From Bacteroidota bacterium (lineage in GTDB: Bacteria; Bacteroidota; Bacteroidia; Chitinophagales; Chitinophagaceae), in assembly GCA_018267965.1 (NCBI GenBank), contig JAFDXK010000005.1, positions 62,001 through 126,000 on the forward strand: a stretch of DNA of 64,000 nt, given 5' to 3'. The notes beneath the pieces were generated by a model that saw only the letters and a program-made list of their open reading frames with translations, did no database searches and was not told where the DNA came from. The translations under genes were made by a program, and so were the position numbers. Of this stretch, positions 7,792 to 16,812 are shown in pieces (the stretch's first letter is position 1; each line of letters opens with the position of its first letter).

Positions 7792-10074
7792 TTGCTAACG
7801 CCTAAAAAAGACATTTTGCAGCAAGACAAAAATCCGACGGGGAAAAAGAGAAGTGTAAAATTACTGTGGAACTTCTTCATTATTGGAGTTGTTGCATTCA
7901 ACTTACTCATTCTCATGATCAACTGGGGATGGTTGGGTTATATGCCTTCCATGAAGGAACTGGAAAATCCGAGCAGCGCTTTGTCATCAGATGTTTATGC
8001 TGCAGATGGCACATTATTAGGCAGGTACTACGTACAAGACAGGTCTACCAGCAAATTCAAAGACATTTCCCCCAATATCATTGCTGCTTTATTAGCTACA
8101 GAAGATTCCCGCTTTTATGAGCATTCTGGCATTGACCCGATAGGCACCATAGCGATTCCATTTTATATGGTTACGGGTAAGAAAAGAGGCTCGTCAACCA
8201 TCTCACAACAATTAGCTAAAAACCTTTTCCCCCGCGAAAATCAAAATGCCTTAACCCTCCCCTTTCTGAAGTTGAAAGAATGGGTAATGGCTGTAAAACT
8301 GGAACGTAACCTTACAAAAAACGAGATCATTACACTTTACCTCAATACGGTTCCTTTCGGAGATAATGTTTATGGTATTCGTAATGCCTCACTTACTTTT
8401 TATAATGTACCACCTGATAAAGTAAGTATAGATCAGGCAGCTATGCTGATTGGTATGCTGAAGGGTAATACTATGTATAACCCTCGCCGTAACCCCGAAC
8501 GTGCTTTAGAACGCCGGAATGTAGTATTAGACCAAATGGTAAAATATGACTACTTAAAAGAGGCAGATGCTGAGCGCCTGATGAAATTGCCTATTGTATT
8601 AAACTATCATAAGCTTGATTATCACGAAGGTGCTGCACCTTACTTCAGGCAAGTTGTTGAGCAGGAAGTAAAACGTGTATGCAAAGAGCTAAAAAAATCA
8701 GACGGTACACCATACAATATTTATAAAGACGGGCTGAAAATCTACACTACTATCAACACGCACATGCAGCGCTATGCTGAGCAGGCGGTTGAAGAGCATA
8801 TCAGTGAAATACAAAAAATATTCAATGCACAATCAGGCTATAAGGACGGTGCTATATGGGCAAAATACCAACAGTATCTCGACCAATCAATAAAAGAATG
8901 TGACCGTTATCAAAATCTGAAAGAAGATAATAAATCTCATGATGAGATCATTCGCGAGTTGAGTAAGCCGGTTAAAATGAAAGTATTTGCATGGAACGAC
9001 AAACATTACAAAGACACAGTAATGAGCCCTATCGATTCTATCAAATACATGAAGCTATTCCTGCAGGCAGGCTTCATGGCTATGGACCCATACACAGGAG
9101 AAGTAAAAGCATGGGTGGGTGGTATAGACCATACTTATTTCCAATTTGACCACGTAAATATCAATACCAAAAGGCAGGTAGGTTCTACCATTAAACCATT
9201 GTTATACTGTCTTGCGGTAGATAATGGATTTTCTCCTTGTGGTATAGTATCCACCATGCCACAGGACTTCCCTACGAAAAAAGGATACAATGCAGGTGGT
9301 GCTAAATACGGACAATTGCCTATGTCTACTGCATTAGCATTATCGGTAAACAATGCTGCACTTTATCTCATTAAACAAGTTGGTATCAATGCTTTTGCAG
9401 ACTTCATACAGAAATGCGGCATTAAAAGTGATATAGACAAGGTACCGGCACTTGCATTAGGCGTACCAAGCATTTCATTATTCGAAATGATGGGAGCATA
9501 TACCATGTTTCCGAGTGGTGGTATTAATGTACAGCCCATGTTCATTACAAAGATTGAAGACAAGAATGGTAACCTCATCAAAAACTACGTACCCGAACAA
9601 AAAGAGCTTATCAATGCAAAAACCGCCTACAAAATGGTGAAACTGATGCGTGGTGTTATCGACAGGGGTACCGGTAGAAGGTTACGTGGCAGGTTTGGAT
9701 TTACTTCTGACATAGCAGGCAAAACAGGTACTACCAACAGCCAGGCGGATGCATGGTTCATTGGATACACACCTCAATTATTAGCAGGTGTATGGGTGGG
9801 CCACGATGACCGTTACCTGCGATTCAACAGCGAAGCATTAGGTCAGGGTTCTGCTGCAGCCTTACCTATCTGGGGGTTATTTATGAAAAAAGTATACGCC
9901 GATAAATCTTTAGATATACGTACAGATGTAACGTTTCAGGAACCTGAAGGATTTGACAATTGCGATGGCATTGACCCAACAAGCTTAGACAGGAGTAAAA
10001 CAACCGGGTATCATTCCGGATATGTAATTCCAACAGATACAATAAAAGACGATAAAGAAGAGACGACCTGGTAG
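7792..10074 (+). CDS. Class A penicillin-binding protein (PBP1A)
   Basis: This bifunctional peptidoglycan synthase polymerises lipid II with its GT51 domain and cross-links stems with its transpeptidase domain. It has a membrane anchor at about 24-44. The GT51 domain includes the catalytic Glu104 (TEDSRFYEH) and the SSTISQQLAKNL motif. The transpeptidase has S465-T-I-K468, S518-V-N520 and K644-T-G, all intact. Length (760) is normal for Bacteroidota PBP1A. The only in-frame start upstream of the anchor is TTG (7792, or TTG at 7816); the first in-frame ATG falls inside the anchor, so a TTG start is likely. The HD gene begins 4 nt after its stop, suggesting one transcript. Confidence 0.93.
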   Translation: MLTPKKDILQQDKNPTGKKRSVKLLWNFFIIGVVAFNLLILMINWGWLGYMPSMKELENPSSALSSDVYAADGTLLGRYYVQDRSTSKFKDISPNIIAALLATEDSRFYEHSGIDPIGTIAIPFYMVTGKKRGSSTISQQLAKNLFPRENQNALTLPFLKLKEWVMAVKLERNLTKNEIITLYLNTVPFGDNVYGIRNASLTFYNVPPDKVSIDQAAMLIGMLKGNTMYNPRRNPERALERRNVVLDQMVKYDYLKEADAERLMKLPIVLNYHKLDYHEGAAPYFRQVVEQEVKRVCKELKKSDGTPYNIYKDGLKIYTTINTHMQRYAEQAVEEHISEIQKIFNAQSGYKDGAIWAKYQQYLDQSIKECDRYQNLKEDNKSHDEIIRELSKPVKMKVFAWNDKHYKDTVMSPIDSIKYMKLFLQAGFMAMDPYTGEVKAWVGGIDHTYFQFDHVNINTKRQVGSTIKPLLYCLAVDNGFSPCGIVSTMPQDFPTKKGYNAGGAKYGQLPMSTALALSVNNAALYLIKQVGINAFADFIQKCGIKSDIDKVPALALGVPSISLFEMMGAYTMFPSGGINVQPMFITKIEDKNGNLIKNYVPEQKELINAKTAYKMVKLMRGVIDRGTGRRLRGRFGFTSDIAGKTGTTNSQADAWFIGYTPQLLAGVWVGHDDRYLRFNSEALGQGSAAALPIWGLFMKKVYADKSLDIRTDVTFQEPEGFDNCDGIDPTSLDRSKTTGYHSGYVIPTDTIKDDKEETTW

Positions 10075-10078
10075 TACT

Positions 10079-11308
10079 ATGACTAGCGGCAAAGGGAAAA
10101 TAATCAACGATCCCGTTTACGGATTTATACGATTTCCCGAAAAAGAATTACTGCAAATTATCAATCACCCATTGTTTCAACGTTTAAGAAACATTAAACA
10201 AATGGGGCTGGCACAATTGGTATACCCGGGTGCAGTGCATACACGTTTTCATCACTCATTGGGGGCTTGTCACCTGATGGGTAAAGCATTAGATGAATTA
10301 AGCGCAAAAGGTGTTACCATTACCAAAGAAGAATCTCTTGCTGCAAGAATAGCAATACTACTACACGATGTAGGCCATGCGCCCTACTCTCATGCACTTG
10401 AAAACACTTTGATTGAAGGCATATCCCATGAAAATATTTCAAGGCTCATCATGCATCAACTGAACAGTGAGTTTTGCGGCATGTTAGATATGGCCATAGA
10501 AATTTTTAACAACACTTATCACAAGCAGTTCCTGCATAAATTAGTTTCAAGCCAGTTGGATGTTGATAGAATGGACTACCTGAACAGGGATAGTTTTTAT
10601 ACAGGTGTATCGGAAGGTGTTATTGGTTATGACAGGATATTGCAGATGCTCTCCATTCATGATGGTGAATTGGCAGTGGAAGAAAAAGGTGTTCACTCTG
10701 TAGAGAAATTCATCATTGCACGCAGGTTAATGTACTGGCAGGTTTATTTGCATAAAACAGTACTGTCTGCCGAAATACTGCTCATAAATATTCTTAGAAG
10801 AGCACGCGAATTAGCTGTTGATGGTGCAGACCTGTTCACCACTCCATCATTACATTATTTCCTGTATCAGCAACATACAGCTAAGGATATGAAAAGCAAC
10901 TCTGATATGCTGTCTCATTATTGCAATCTTGACGATAATGATATCATGACTTCGATTAAAGTTTGGCAGAAATACCCCGACCAAATACTTGCTACTTTAT
11001 GTAAAATGCTGACAGAACGAAAATTATATAAAGTAATATTAAGCTCTCAGAGTCTGGACAACGAATATAATTTGAAGGCAGAACAAATTAAGAAAACACA
11101 CAATGTAAATAATGCCGATTTGCAATATTTTCTTTCTACGGGCGTTACATCTAATGATACTTATAATATCAACGATGACCGTATTCAAATAGCTATGAAA
11201 AACGGCACATTACTTGATATATCAGAAATCGATAACCCAATAATCAGTCAGGCTCTTGCAATGCCCATACATAAAAACTACATTTGCTATGCCCAACCCC
11301 TTATATAG
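10079..11308 (+). CDS. HD-superfamily phosphohydrolase (dNTPase-like)
   Basis: This 409-residue protein resembles bacterial SAMHD1-like proteins. The metal ligands of an HD domain are visible: His in RFHHSLG (about residue 60), the HD pair in LLHDVGHAPYSH (about 98-107), and the distal Asp in QLDVDRMDYLNRD (about 160-170). Members hydrolyse dNTPs or other phosphorylated nucleotides; the substrate here is unknown. The start ATG lies 4 nt after the PBP1A stop. It stands directly before the lipid A genes, an arrangement I recall as common in Bacteroidota genomes, though no mechanistic link to lipid A is visible. Confidence 0.85.
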   Translation: MTSGKGKIINDPVYGFIRFPEKELLQIINHPLFQRLRNIKQMGLAQLVYPGAVHTRFHHSLGACHLMGKALDELSAKGVTITKEESLAARIAILLHDVGHAPYSHALENTLIEGISHENISRLIMHQLNSEFCGMLDMAIEIFNNTYHKQFLHKLVSSQLDVDRMDYLNRDSFYTGVSEGVIGYDRILQMLSIHDGELAVEEKGVHSVEKFIIARRLMYWQVYLHKTVLSAEILLINILRRARELAVDGADLFTTPSLHYFLYQQHTAKDMKSNSDMLSHYCNLDDNDIMTSIKVWQKYPDQILATLCKMLTERKLYKVILSSQSLDNEYNLKAEQIKKTHNVNNADLQYFLSTGVTSNDTYNINDDRIQIAMKNGTLLDISEIDNPIISQALAMPIHKNYICYAQPLI

Positions 11309-11377
11309 CAATATGGCTTATGTGTATTTCTTATTGATAGGGTTAATGTAAATTACAGCTATAATAAAAATCGGAAA

Positions 11378-12451
11378 ATGCAGTTCACCGCGCTACAGAT
11401 AGCTACACTTATTAAAGGAAGCATAGAAGGAAACCCGGATGCCAAAGTGAGCCACGTAGCAAAAATAGAAGAGGCTGGCGAAGGTTCGTTAAGTTTTATT
11501 GCCAATCCCAAATACGAAGAGTATCTGTATACTACCAATGCCAGTATCATCATTGTAAATGATACACTTGAAGTAATAGAGAAAGTAAAGCCTACCCTCA
11601 TAAGGGTAAAGGATGCCTATAGTGGTTTTGCTTCGTTATTGGAAAAGTATAACGAGATGATGTCTCGCAGTGGCAAAAATGGTATTGAACAACCCTCTTA
11701 TGTGTCTAAAACAGCCTCGATAGGCAAAAATGTATATATAGGAGCCTTTACTTACGTTGGTGATAATGTGCTGATTGGCGATAATGTGAAAATATACCCT
11801 GGTTGCTATATCGGTGATAATGTTGTAGTGAATGAGGATTCTAAGATATTTGCGGGAGTAAAAATATATGATGGCTGCTCTCTGGGTGCCCGTGTTATTA
11901 TCCATTCCGGTTCGGTTATAGGCGGTGACGGCTTTGGCTTTGCACCTCAAAACGATGGCACATATCGAAAAGTACCGCAAATTGGCAATGTGATTATTGA
12001 AGATGATGTAGAAATAGGTGCCAATACCACCATCGACCGCGCTACAATGGGTTCTACCCTCATCAAGAAAGGTGTTAAACTGGATAACCTGATACAAATA
12101 GCCCATAATGCAGAAATTGGCGACAATACAGTAATTGCGGCACAAACAGGCGTATCCGGCAGCACAAAACTGGGTAAAAACTGTATTGTTGGTGGCCAGG
12201 TTGGTATCGTTGGGCATATCCAAATAGCTGACGGTACGCGAATCAACGCACAAAGTGGGTTATCAAAGTCAGTCGCAGAACCTAATACCGCTTTAACAGG
12301 CTCTCCTGCATACGATTACAAAAGTTCATTGAGAAGTCAGGCAATTTTTAGAAATTTGCCTGAATTGCAACAACGCATCTTCAAATTAGAAGAAATGGTG
12401 GAGCAACTTACAGCATTGTTAAACAATCAAGGTGTAAAGCAAAACCAATAG
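11378..12451 (+). CDS. lpxD: UDP-3-O-acylglucosamine N-acyltransferase
   Basis: The third committed step of lipid A synthesis: transfer of a second 3-hydroxyacyl chain from ACP to the amine of UDP-3-O-acyl-glucosamine, in the cytosol. The 357 residues show the N-terminal uridine-binding domain (1-105), a long left-handed beta helix of hexapeptide repeats (about 110-310) and a C-terminal helix. The catalytic His is His243 in IQIAHNAEIG. Product and length fit LpxD. Its stop is separated by a single nucleotide from the lpxC/fabZ GTG start, so the two are translationally linked. Confidence 0.96.
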   Translation: MQFTALQIATLIKGSIEGNPDAKVSHVAKIEEAGEGSLSFIANPKYEEYLYTTNASIIIVNDTLEVIEKVKPTLIRVKDAYSGFASLLEKYNEMMSRSGKNGIEQPSYVSKTASIGKNVYIGAFTYVGDNVLIGDNVKIYPGCYIGDNVVVNEDSKIFAGVKIYDGCSLGARVIIHSGSVIGGDGFGFAPQNDGTYRKVPQIGNVIIEDDVEIGANTTIDRATMGSTLIKKGVKLDNLIQIAHNAEIGDNTVIAAQTGVSGSTKLGKNCIVGGQVGIVGHIQIADGTRINAQSGLSKSVAEPNTALTGSPAYDYKSSLRSQAIFRNLPELQQRIFKLEEMVEQLTALLNNQGVKQNQ

Positions 12452-12452
12452 C

Positions 12453-13913
12453 GTGGATACATTAATACAAACGGAAGCAAGAAAAAAAACTGAAGCAGTG
12501 CAGGATAATTCAAATTCAGAATACCAGCATACCTTAAAAGGGTCTGTTAGTATGCCGGGTGTTGGTTTACATACCGGCGAACCCGTTACAATGACACTTA
12601 AACCTGCTAACCCGGGTTTTGGAATACGTTTTCAACGTATAGACTTACCCGACAAACCGGTAGTCAAAGCCGACTGCGATTATGTAGTTGACACATCAAG
12701 AGGTACAACATTAGAATATAATGGTGCAAGAGTAAGTACAGTAGAACATACTTTGGCTGCCTTAGTAGGTATGGGTATTGATAATGTGCTGATAGAATTG
12801 GATGGACCCGAAGTACCTATCATGGATGGTAGCTCCAAAATGTTTATGGAAGCTATTGAAAGTGTGGGTGTTCAGGTTCAGGATGCTAAACGTATTGTTT
12901 ACACTATCGATACGAATATCCATTACTACGACCCTGTAAAGAATGTGGATATGCTGGCCGTTCCGTCAAATGAATACCAGATAACTACACTTATCGACTT
13001 CAACTCTCCGGTTCTGGGTACGCAACACGCTACCCTGAAACATATAGCAGAGTTCAACAACGAAATCGCTCCGTGTAGAACATTCTGTTTTTTGCATGAG
13101 TTAGAATACCTTCTTGATAATAATCTTATTAAAGGAGGCGACTTAAGTAACGCTATCGTAGTAGTAGATAAAGTGGTGAGCCAGGGAGAATTGGACAGGC
13201 TTGCTAAAGTTTTCAATAAAACACATATTGAAGTAAAGCAGGAAGGTATATTGAATAATATCCAATTACACTTCCCTAATGAACCTGCACGTCATAAATT
13301 ATTGGATGTTGTTGGTGACTTAGCGTTAGTTGGTTATAATATCAAAGCTCACATCATAGCCAGCCGTCCGGGTCATGCTACCAATGTAGAGTTTGCTAAG
13401 AAAATCAAACAGTTCATCAAAAAGAACAAACATCTTTCTGATGTTCCGCATTACGACCCTAATCAACCTGCTATATATGATATCACTCGTATCGAAAAGG
13501 CGCTTCCGCATAAGTTCCCTTTCTTGTTGGTTGATAAAATAATTGAGCTGAGCGATAACCATGTAGTGGGCATCAAGAATGCAACATATAATGAGCATTT
13601 CTTCCAGGGACACTTCCCGGGTAATCCTGTAATGCCGGGTGTATTGCAAATCGAAGCGCTTGCACAAACAGGTGGTATCCTTGCATTGAACAATTATACC
13701 GACCCTGAAAATTATGATACTTACTTCCTGAAAATAGATAAAGTACGTTTCAAGCACAGGGTTTTACCGGGCGATACACTTATCTTAAAACTCGATTTGA
13801 TGAATCCTATCCGTCGTGGTATATGCGAAATGAGAGGTACGGTATATGTGGGTAATAAATTAGTAACAGAAGCAGAATTAGTGGCTCAAATTATCAGAAA
13901 AGACAAGAAATGA
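12453..13913 (+). CDS. lpxC/fabZ: Bifunctional LpxC deacetylase / FabZ dehydratase
   Basis: This is a fusion of two enzymes. Residues about 25-320 are LpxC, the zinc deacetylase that commits UDP-acyl-GlcNAc to lipid A; its zinc ligands are His99 (VEHTLAAL), His281 and Asp285 (RHKLLDVVGD). Residues about 345-486 are a FabZ hot-dog dehydratase with catalytic His387 (GHFPGNP) and Glu401 (LQIEALAQ). The fusion is a hallmark of Bacteroidota and joins lipid A commitment to 3-hydroxyacyl-ACP dehydration, which compete for the same acyl pool. The start is GTG, 1 nt after lpxD. The ATGA at the end overlaps the lpxA start, a classic translational-coupling junction. Confidence 0.97.
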   Translation: MDTLIQTEARKKTEAVQDNSNSEYQHTLKGSVSMPGVGLHTGEPVTMTLKPANPGFGIRFQRIDLPDKPVVKADCDYVVDTSRGTTLEYNGARVSTVEHTLAALVGMGIDNVLIELDGPEVPIMDGSSKMFMEAIESVGVQVQDAKRIVYTIDTNIHYYDPVKNVDMLAVPSNEYQITTLIDFNSPVLGTQHATLKHIAEFNNEIAPCRTFCFLHELEYLLDNNLIKGGDLSNAIVVVDKVVSQGELDRLAKVFNKTHIEVKQEGILNNIQLHFPNEPARHKLLDVVGDLALVGYNIKAHIIASRPGHATNVEFAKKIKQFIKKNKHLSDVPHYDPNQPAIYDITRIEKALPHKFPFLLVDKIIELSDNHVVGIKNATYNEHFFQGHFPGNPVMPGVLQIEALAQTGGILALNNYTDPENYDTYFLKIDKVRFKHRVLPGDTLILKLDLMNPIRRGICEMRGTVYVGNKLVTEAELVAQIIRKDKK

Positions 13914-14710
13914 TTCACCCTCTTACGTACATACACCCGGATGCCAAAATAGGCCCGAATGTGAAAATAGACCCGTTTACTACTGTACATAAAAATGTAG
14001 AGATAGGCGAAGGGACATGGATAGGTTCTAACGTCACCATCATGGAAGGTGCAAGGATAGGTAAGAATTGCAGAATATTCCCAAGCTCTGTTATATCTGC
14101 CATTCCTCAGGATTTGAAGTACAAAGGAGAAGACACTCAAACTATCATAGGAGATAACACCACTATACGTGAGTGTGTAACCATCAACAGAGGGACAACA
14201 GACAGAAGCAAGACTAAAATAGGCAGCAACTGCCTGATAATGGCATACAGCCACATAGCACACGATTGCGAAGTGGGTAACTACTGCATATTCTCTAACA
14301 ACACTACCCTTGCCGGTCACATTACCGTCGGCGACAACGTAGTGCTGGCAGGTCTTACTGCTGTTCAGCAATTTGTACGTATAGGTTCGCATGCATTTGT
14401 GACAGGTGGTTCTTTGGTTCGTAAAGACGTTCCACCTTATGTAAAAGCTGCACGTGAGCCTCTTTCATATGTAGGTGTAAACTCAGTTGGGCTTAAGCGT
14501 CGCGGCTATTCTATCGAAAAGATCAACCATATTCTGGATATATATCGTATCATGTTTGTTCGCGGCTTTAATGTATCCAAAGCATTGAGTATTATCGAAG
14601 CCGAAATACCTGTATCTGACGAACGCGATGAGATCATTTCTTTTGTACGTGATACCGGGCGTGGTATTATGAAAGGTTATGCCCGCAGGCACAATGAAGA
14701 TATCTCTTGA
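13910..14710 (+). CDS. lpxA: UDP-N-acetylglucosamine O-acyltransferase
   Basis: First step of lipid A synthesis: reversible transfer of a 3-hydroxyacyl chain from ACP to the 3-OH of UDP-GlcNAc. The 266 residues are normal. Hexapeptide repeats (I/V-G-x-x-x-x) fill about residues 1-190 and form the left-handed beta helix; the catalytic base is His118 in HIAHDCEVG. The C-terminal helical part begins GLKRRGYS. The start codon overlaps the lpxC/fabZ stop by 4 nt, and the end overlaps the downstream ABC ATPase gene. Confidence 0.97.
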   Translation: MIHPLTYIHPDAKIGPNVKIDPFTTVHKNVEIGEGTWIGSNVTIMEGARIGKNCRIFPSSVISAIPQDLKYKGEDTQTIIGDNTTIRECVTINRGTTDRSKTKIGSNCLIMAYSHIAHDCEVGNYCIFSNNTTLAGHITVGDNVVLAGLTAVQQFVRIGSHAFVTGGSLVRKDVPPYVKAAREPLSYVGVNSVGLKRRGYSIEKINHILDIYRIMFVRGFNVSKALSIIEAEIPVSDERDEIISFVRDTGRGIMKGYARRHNEDIS

Positions 14711-15308
14711 CAACATAAGTAAACGCTTTCAGCGCCACTGGATATTTAAAGATATCAGCTATACATTTAATGGGCCCAATACCTATGCCATACTTGGTCC
14801 GAATGGTAGTGGTAAATCTACCTTTATGCGTGTCATTGCAGGTATGCAATCTGCCAGCAAAGGCAAGGTATCTTACGAGCTCAGTAATAATGTTCAGCCT
14901 AATAAGATATTTAATCACATTAGCTTTACTGCTCCGGGACAAGAAATAGTCGAAGAAATGACAATGAAGGAATTCTTAGAGTTCCACTTTAGTTTCAAGA
15001 AACCCATTAGCGGATTAAGCATAGCATCTATTATAGAACTTACCGGATTAGGTAACACCGCTCTCAAACCTATAGGAGAATATTCATCAGGTATGAAGCA
15101 GAGAGTAAAACTGGCACAAGCAATCTTCTCAGATACCCCTATCCTGCTGCTTGATGAACCTTGTACGAACCTCGATCAGGCCGGTGTAGAACAGTACAGA
15201 GAGTGGATTGAGAAGTATACAGCTAATCGATTAGTGATAGTTGCGTCAAACGATGTTCGTGAATACTACTTCTGCAAAGAACATATATCAATAGCCGATT
15301 ACAAATAA
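14694..15308 (+). CDS. Small ABC transporter ATPase lacking the H-loop histidine
   Basis: A 204-residue nucleotide-binding subunit. Walker A (GPNGSGKST), the signature (YSSGMKQRVKLA), Walker B (ILLLDEP) and the D-loop (NLD) are intact. The switch (H-loop) position reads VASND, with Asn where His is normal. I start it at ATG 14694, giving a 17-nt overlap with lpxA; an upstream ATG at 14679 would add only five residues. No permease gene is adjacent. Position in the lpx operon hints at a role in envelope lipid or polysaccharide export, but its partner is unknown. It may hydrolyse ATP slowly, or work with a partner ATPase that supplies the His. Confidence 0.85.
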   Translation: MKISLDNISKRFQRHWIFKDISYTFNGPNTYAILGPNGSGKSTFMRVIAGMQSASKGKVSYELSNNVQPNKIFNHISFTAPGQEIVEEMTMKEFLEFHFSFKKPISGLSIASIIELTGLGNTALKPIGEYSSGMKQRVKLAQAIFSDTPILLLDEPCTNLDQAGVEQYREWIEKYTANRLVIVASNDVREYYFCKEHISIADYK

Positions 15309-15343
15309 GATTTACTGCACATATAACAAATACGGTAAATCAT

Positions 15344-15351
15344 TACATTTG
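15344..15351 (+). promoter_or_regulatory. -7 box for the MBOAT gene
   Basis: TACATTTG is an exact TAnnTTTG match, 33 nt before the MBOAT ATG and after the end of the lpx operon, so the acyltransferase genes likely have their own promoter. Confidence 0.5.
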
Positions 15352-15384
15352 CCCTTACCGACAACACATTAGAACAAAGAAGTA

Positions 15385-16809
15385 ATGCTATTTAACTCGC
15401 TGCATTTTGTTGCCTATTTCTTTATCACTACCATCATCTATTTTCTATTACCTCATAAATACCGTTGGTTTTTCCTGCTGGCCATTAGTTGTTATTTCTA
15501 CATGGCATTCATTCCTGTATACATCCTCATACTCTTCTTCACCATTATAGTAGATTATTTTGCAGGAATACTGATAGAGCAACAAACCAATAAGCGAAAT
15601 AAGAAACTACTACTGGCATGGAGCATTATAGTTAATACAGGTTGCTTATGCTTTTTCAAATACTACAATTTTCTGAATGAAAACCTGACTACCCTATTGG
15701 GTGGAATGAGTATTCAAAACCCCATCCCGGCATTAAAGATTATTCTACCTATAGGTTTATCGTTCCATACTTTCCAGGCCATGAGCTATACCATTGAGGT
15801 ATATCGTGGTCATCAAAAGGCTGAAAGGCATTTTGGTATCTATGCTTTGTATGTCATGTTCTACCCACAATTGGTAGCCGGCCCTATAGAACGCCCGCAA
15901 AACATGATACACCAGTTTTATAATAAGATTGATTTTGACTACAATCGTATTATAAGCGGCATGCGACTAATGTTATGGGGATTGTTTAAGAAAATAGTAA
16001 TTGCAGACAGGCTGGCTATCTATGTTGATGCTGTATACAATAACCCTCAGCATCATAGCGGTATATCATGTGCAGTAGCGACAGTCTTCTTTGCCTTCCA
16101 GATATATTGTGACTTTTCAGGATACTCTACAATAGCTATCGGTTGTGCACGTGTACTGGGTATTGATTTAATGGAAAACTTCCGGCGTCCATATCTCTCC
16201 AAATCCATCAAAGAGTTTTGGGGACGCTGGCATATATCATTATCTACATGGTTCAGGGATTATCTATACATACCTATTGGTGGTAGTCGTGTCAAGTTTC
16301 CAAGGCACATGTTCAACTTGCTCATTGTGTTTTTGGTAAGCGGTTTATGGCATGGTGCCAACTGGACCTTCATTGTATGGGGTGCACTGCATGGTACTTA
16401 CCAGGTGATTGAGATACTCATTAATAAATACATGAGGAAAGGAACAGAAAAACCAAAGAGCTTTTTATCTAATACATTCTCATACATTATAACGTTTGCA
16501 TTAGTTTGTTTGGCATGGGTATTCTTCAGAGCAAACAACGTACATGATGGAATGCTTATCGTTCAAAACATACTTACTTTCAAAAGCGGTAGTTTATTTA
16601 TCGGTTTTGCTGCAGGTTTTGCTTATGCTGTATTGCTTATCATCTTCCTGATGATTGCAGAAGTTAATTACGAATACTTCGATAATAAATTATCGCTGAT
16701 ATATAGCAATCATACTTATAAACGCCTGGCTGGATATGCTATGCTCATCATTATCATTCTGCTGATAGGTGTATTTAATGGCGGACAATTTATTTATTTC
16801 CAATTTTAA
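15385..16809 (+). CDS. MBOAT family O-acyltransferase (AlgI-like)
   Basis: This 474-residue polytopic membrane protein has about 11 hydrophobic segments. The family core is clear: FPYQ-like segments early on (LPIGLSFHTFQAMSYT), the substrate region FWGRWHISLSTWFRDYLYIP, and the active-site His in SGLWHGANWTFIVWG. Members such as AlgI and DltB pass acyl groups across the membrane for O-acetylation or D-alanylation of extracellular polymers. The next gene, 3 nt downstream, encodes an SGNH protein of the AlgJ/AlgX/DltD type, the usual partner that performs the final transfer. Together they probably acylate a surface polysaccharide; the polymer is unknown. Confidence 0.93.
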   Translation: MLFNSLHFVAYFFITTIIYFLLPHKYRWFFLLAISCYFYMAFIPVYILILFFTIIVDYFAGILIEQQTNKRNKKLLLAWSIIVNTGCLCFFKYYNFLNENLTTLLGGMSIQNPIPALKIILPIGLSFHTFQAMSYTIEVYRGHQKAERHFGIYALYVMFYPQLVAGPIERPQNMIHQFYNKIDFDYNRIISGMRLMLWGLFKKIVIADRLAIYVDAVYNNPQHHSGISCAVATVFFAFQIYCDFSGYSTIAIGCARVLGIDLMENFRRPYLSKSIKEFWGRWHISLSTWFRDYLYIPIGGSRVKFPRHMFNLLIVFLVSGLWHGANWTFIVWGALHGTYQVIEILINKYMRKGTEKPKSFLSNTFSYIITFALVCLAWVFFRANNVHDGMLIVQNILTFKSGSLFIGFAAGFAYAVLLIIFLMIAEVNYEYFDNKLSLIYSNHTYKRLAGYAMLIIIILLIGVFNGGQFIYFQF

Positions 16810-16812
16810 CGC

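Noticed and set aside
11636-12253. A 205-codon minus-strand open frame opposite lpxD
   Set aside because: It lies wholly antisense to a clearly functional gene with hexapeptide repeats; the repetitive sequence keeps the opposite frame open.
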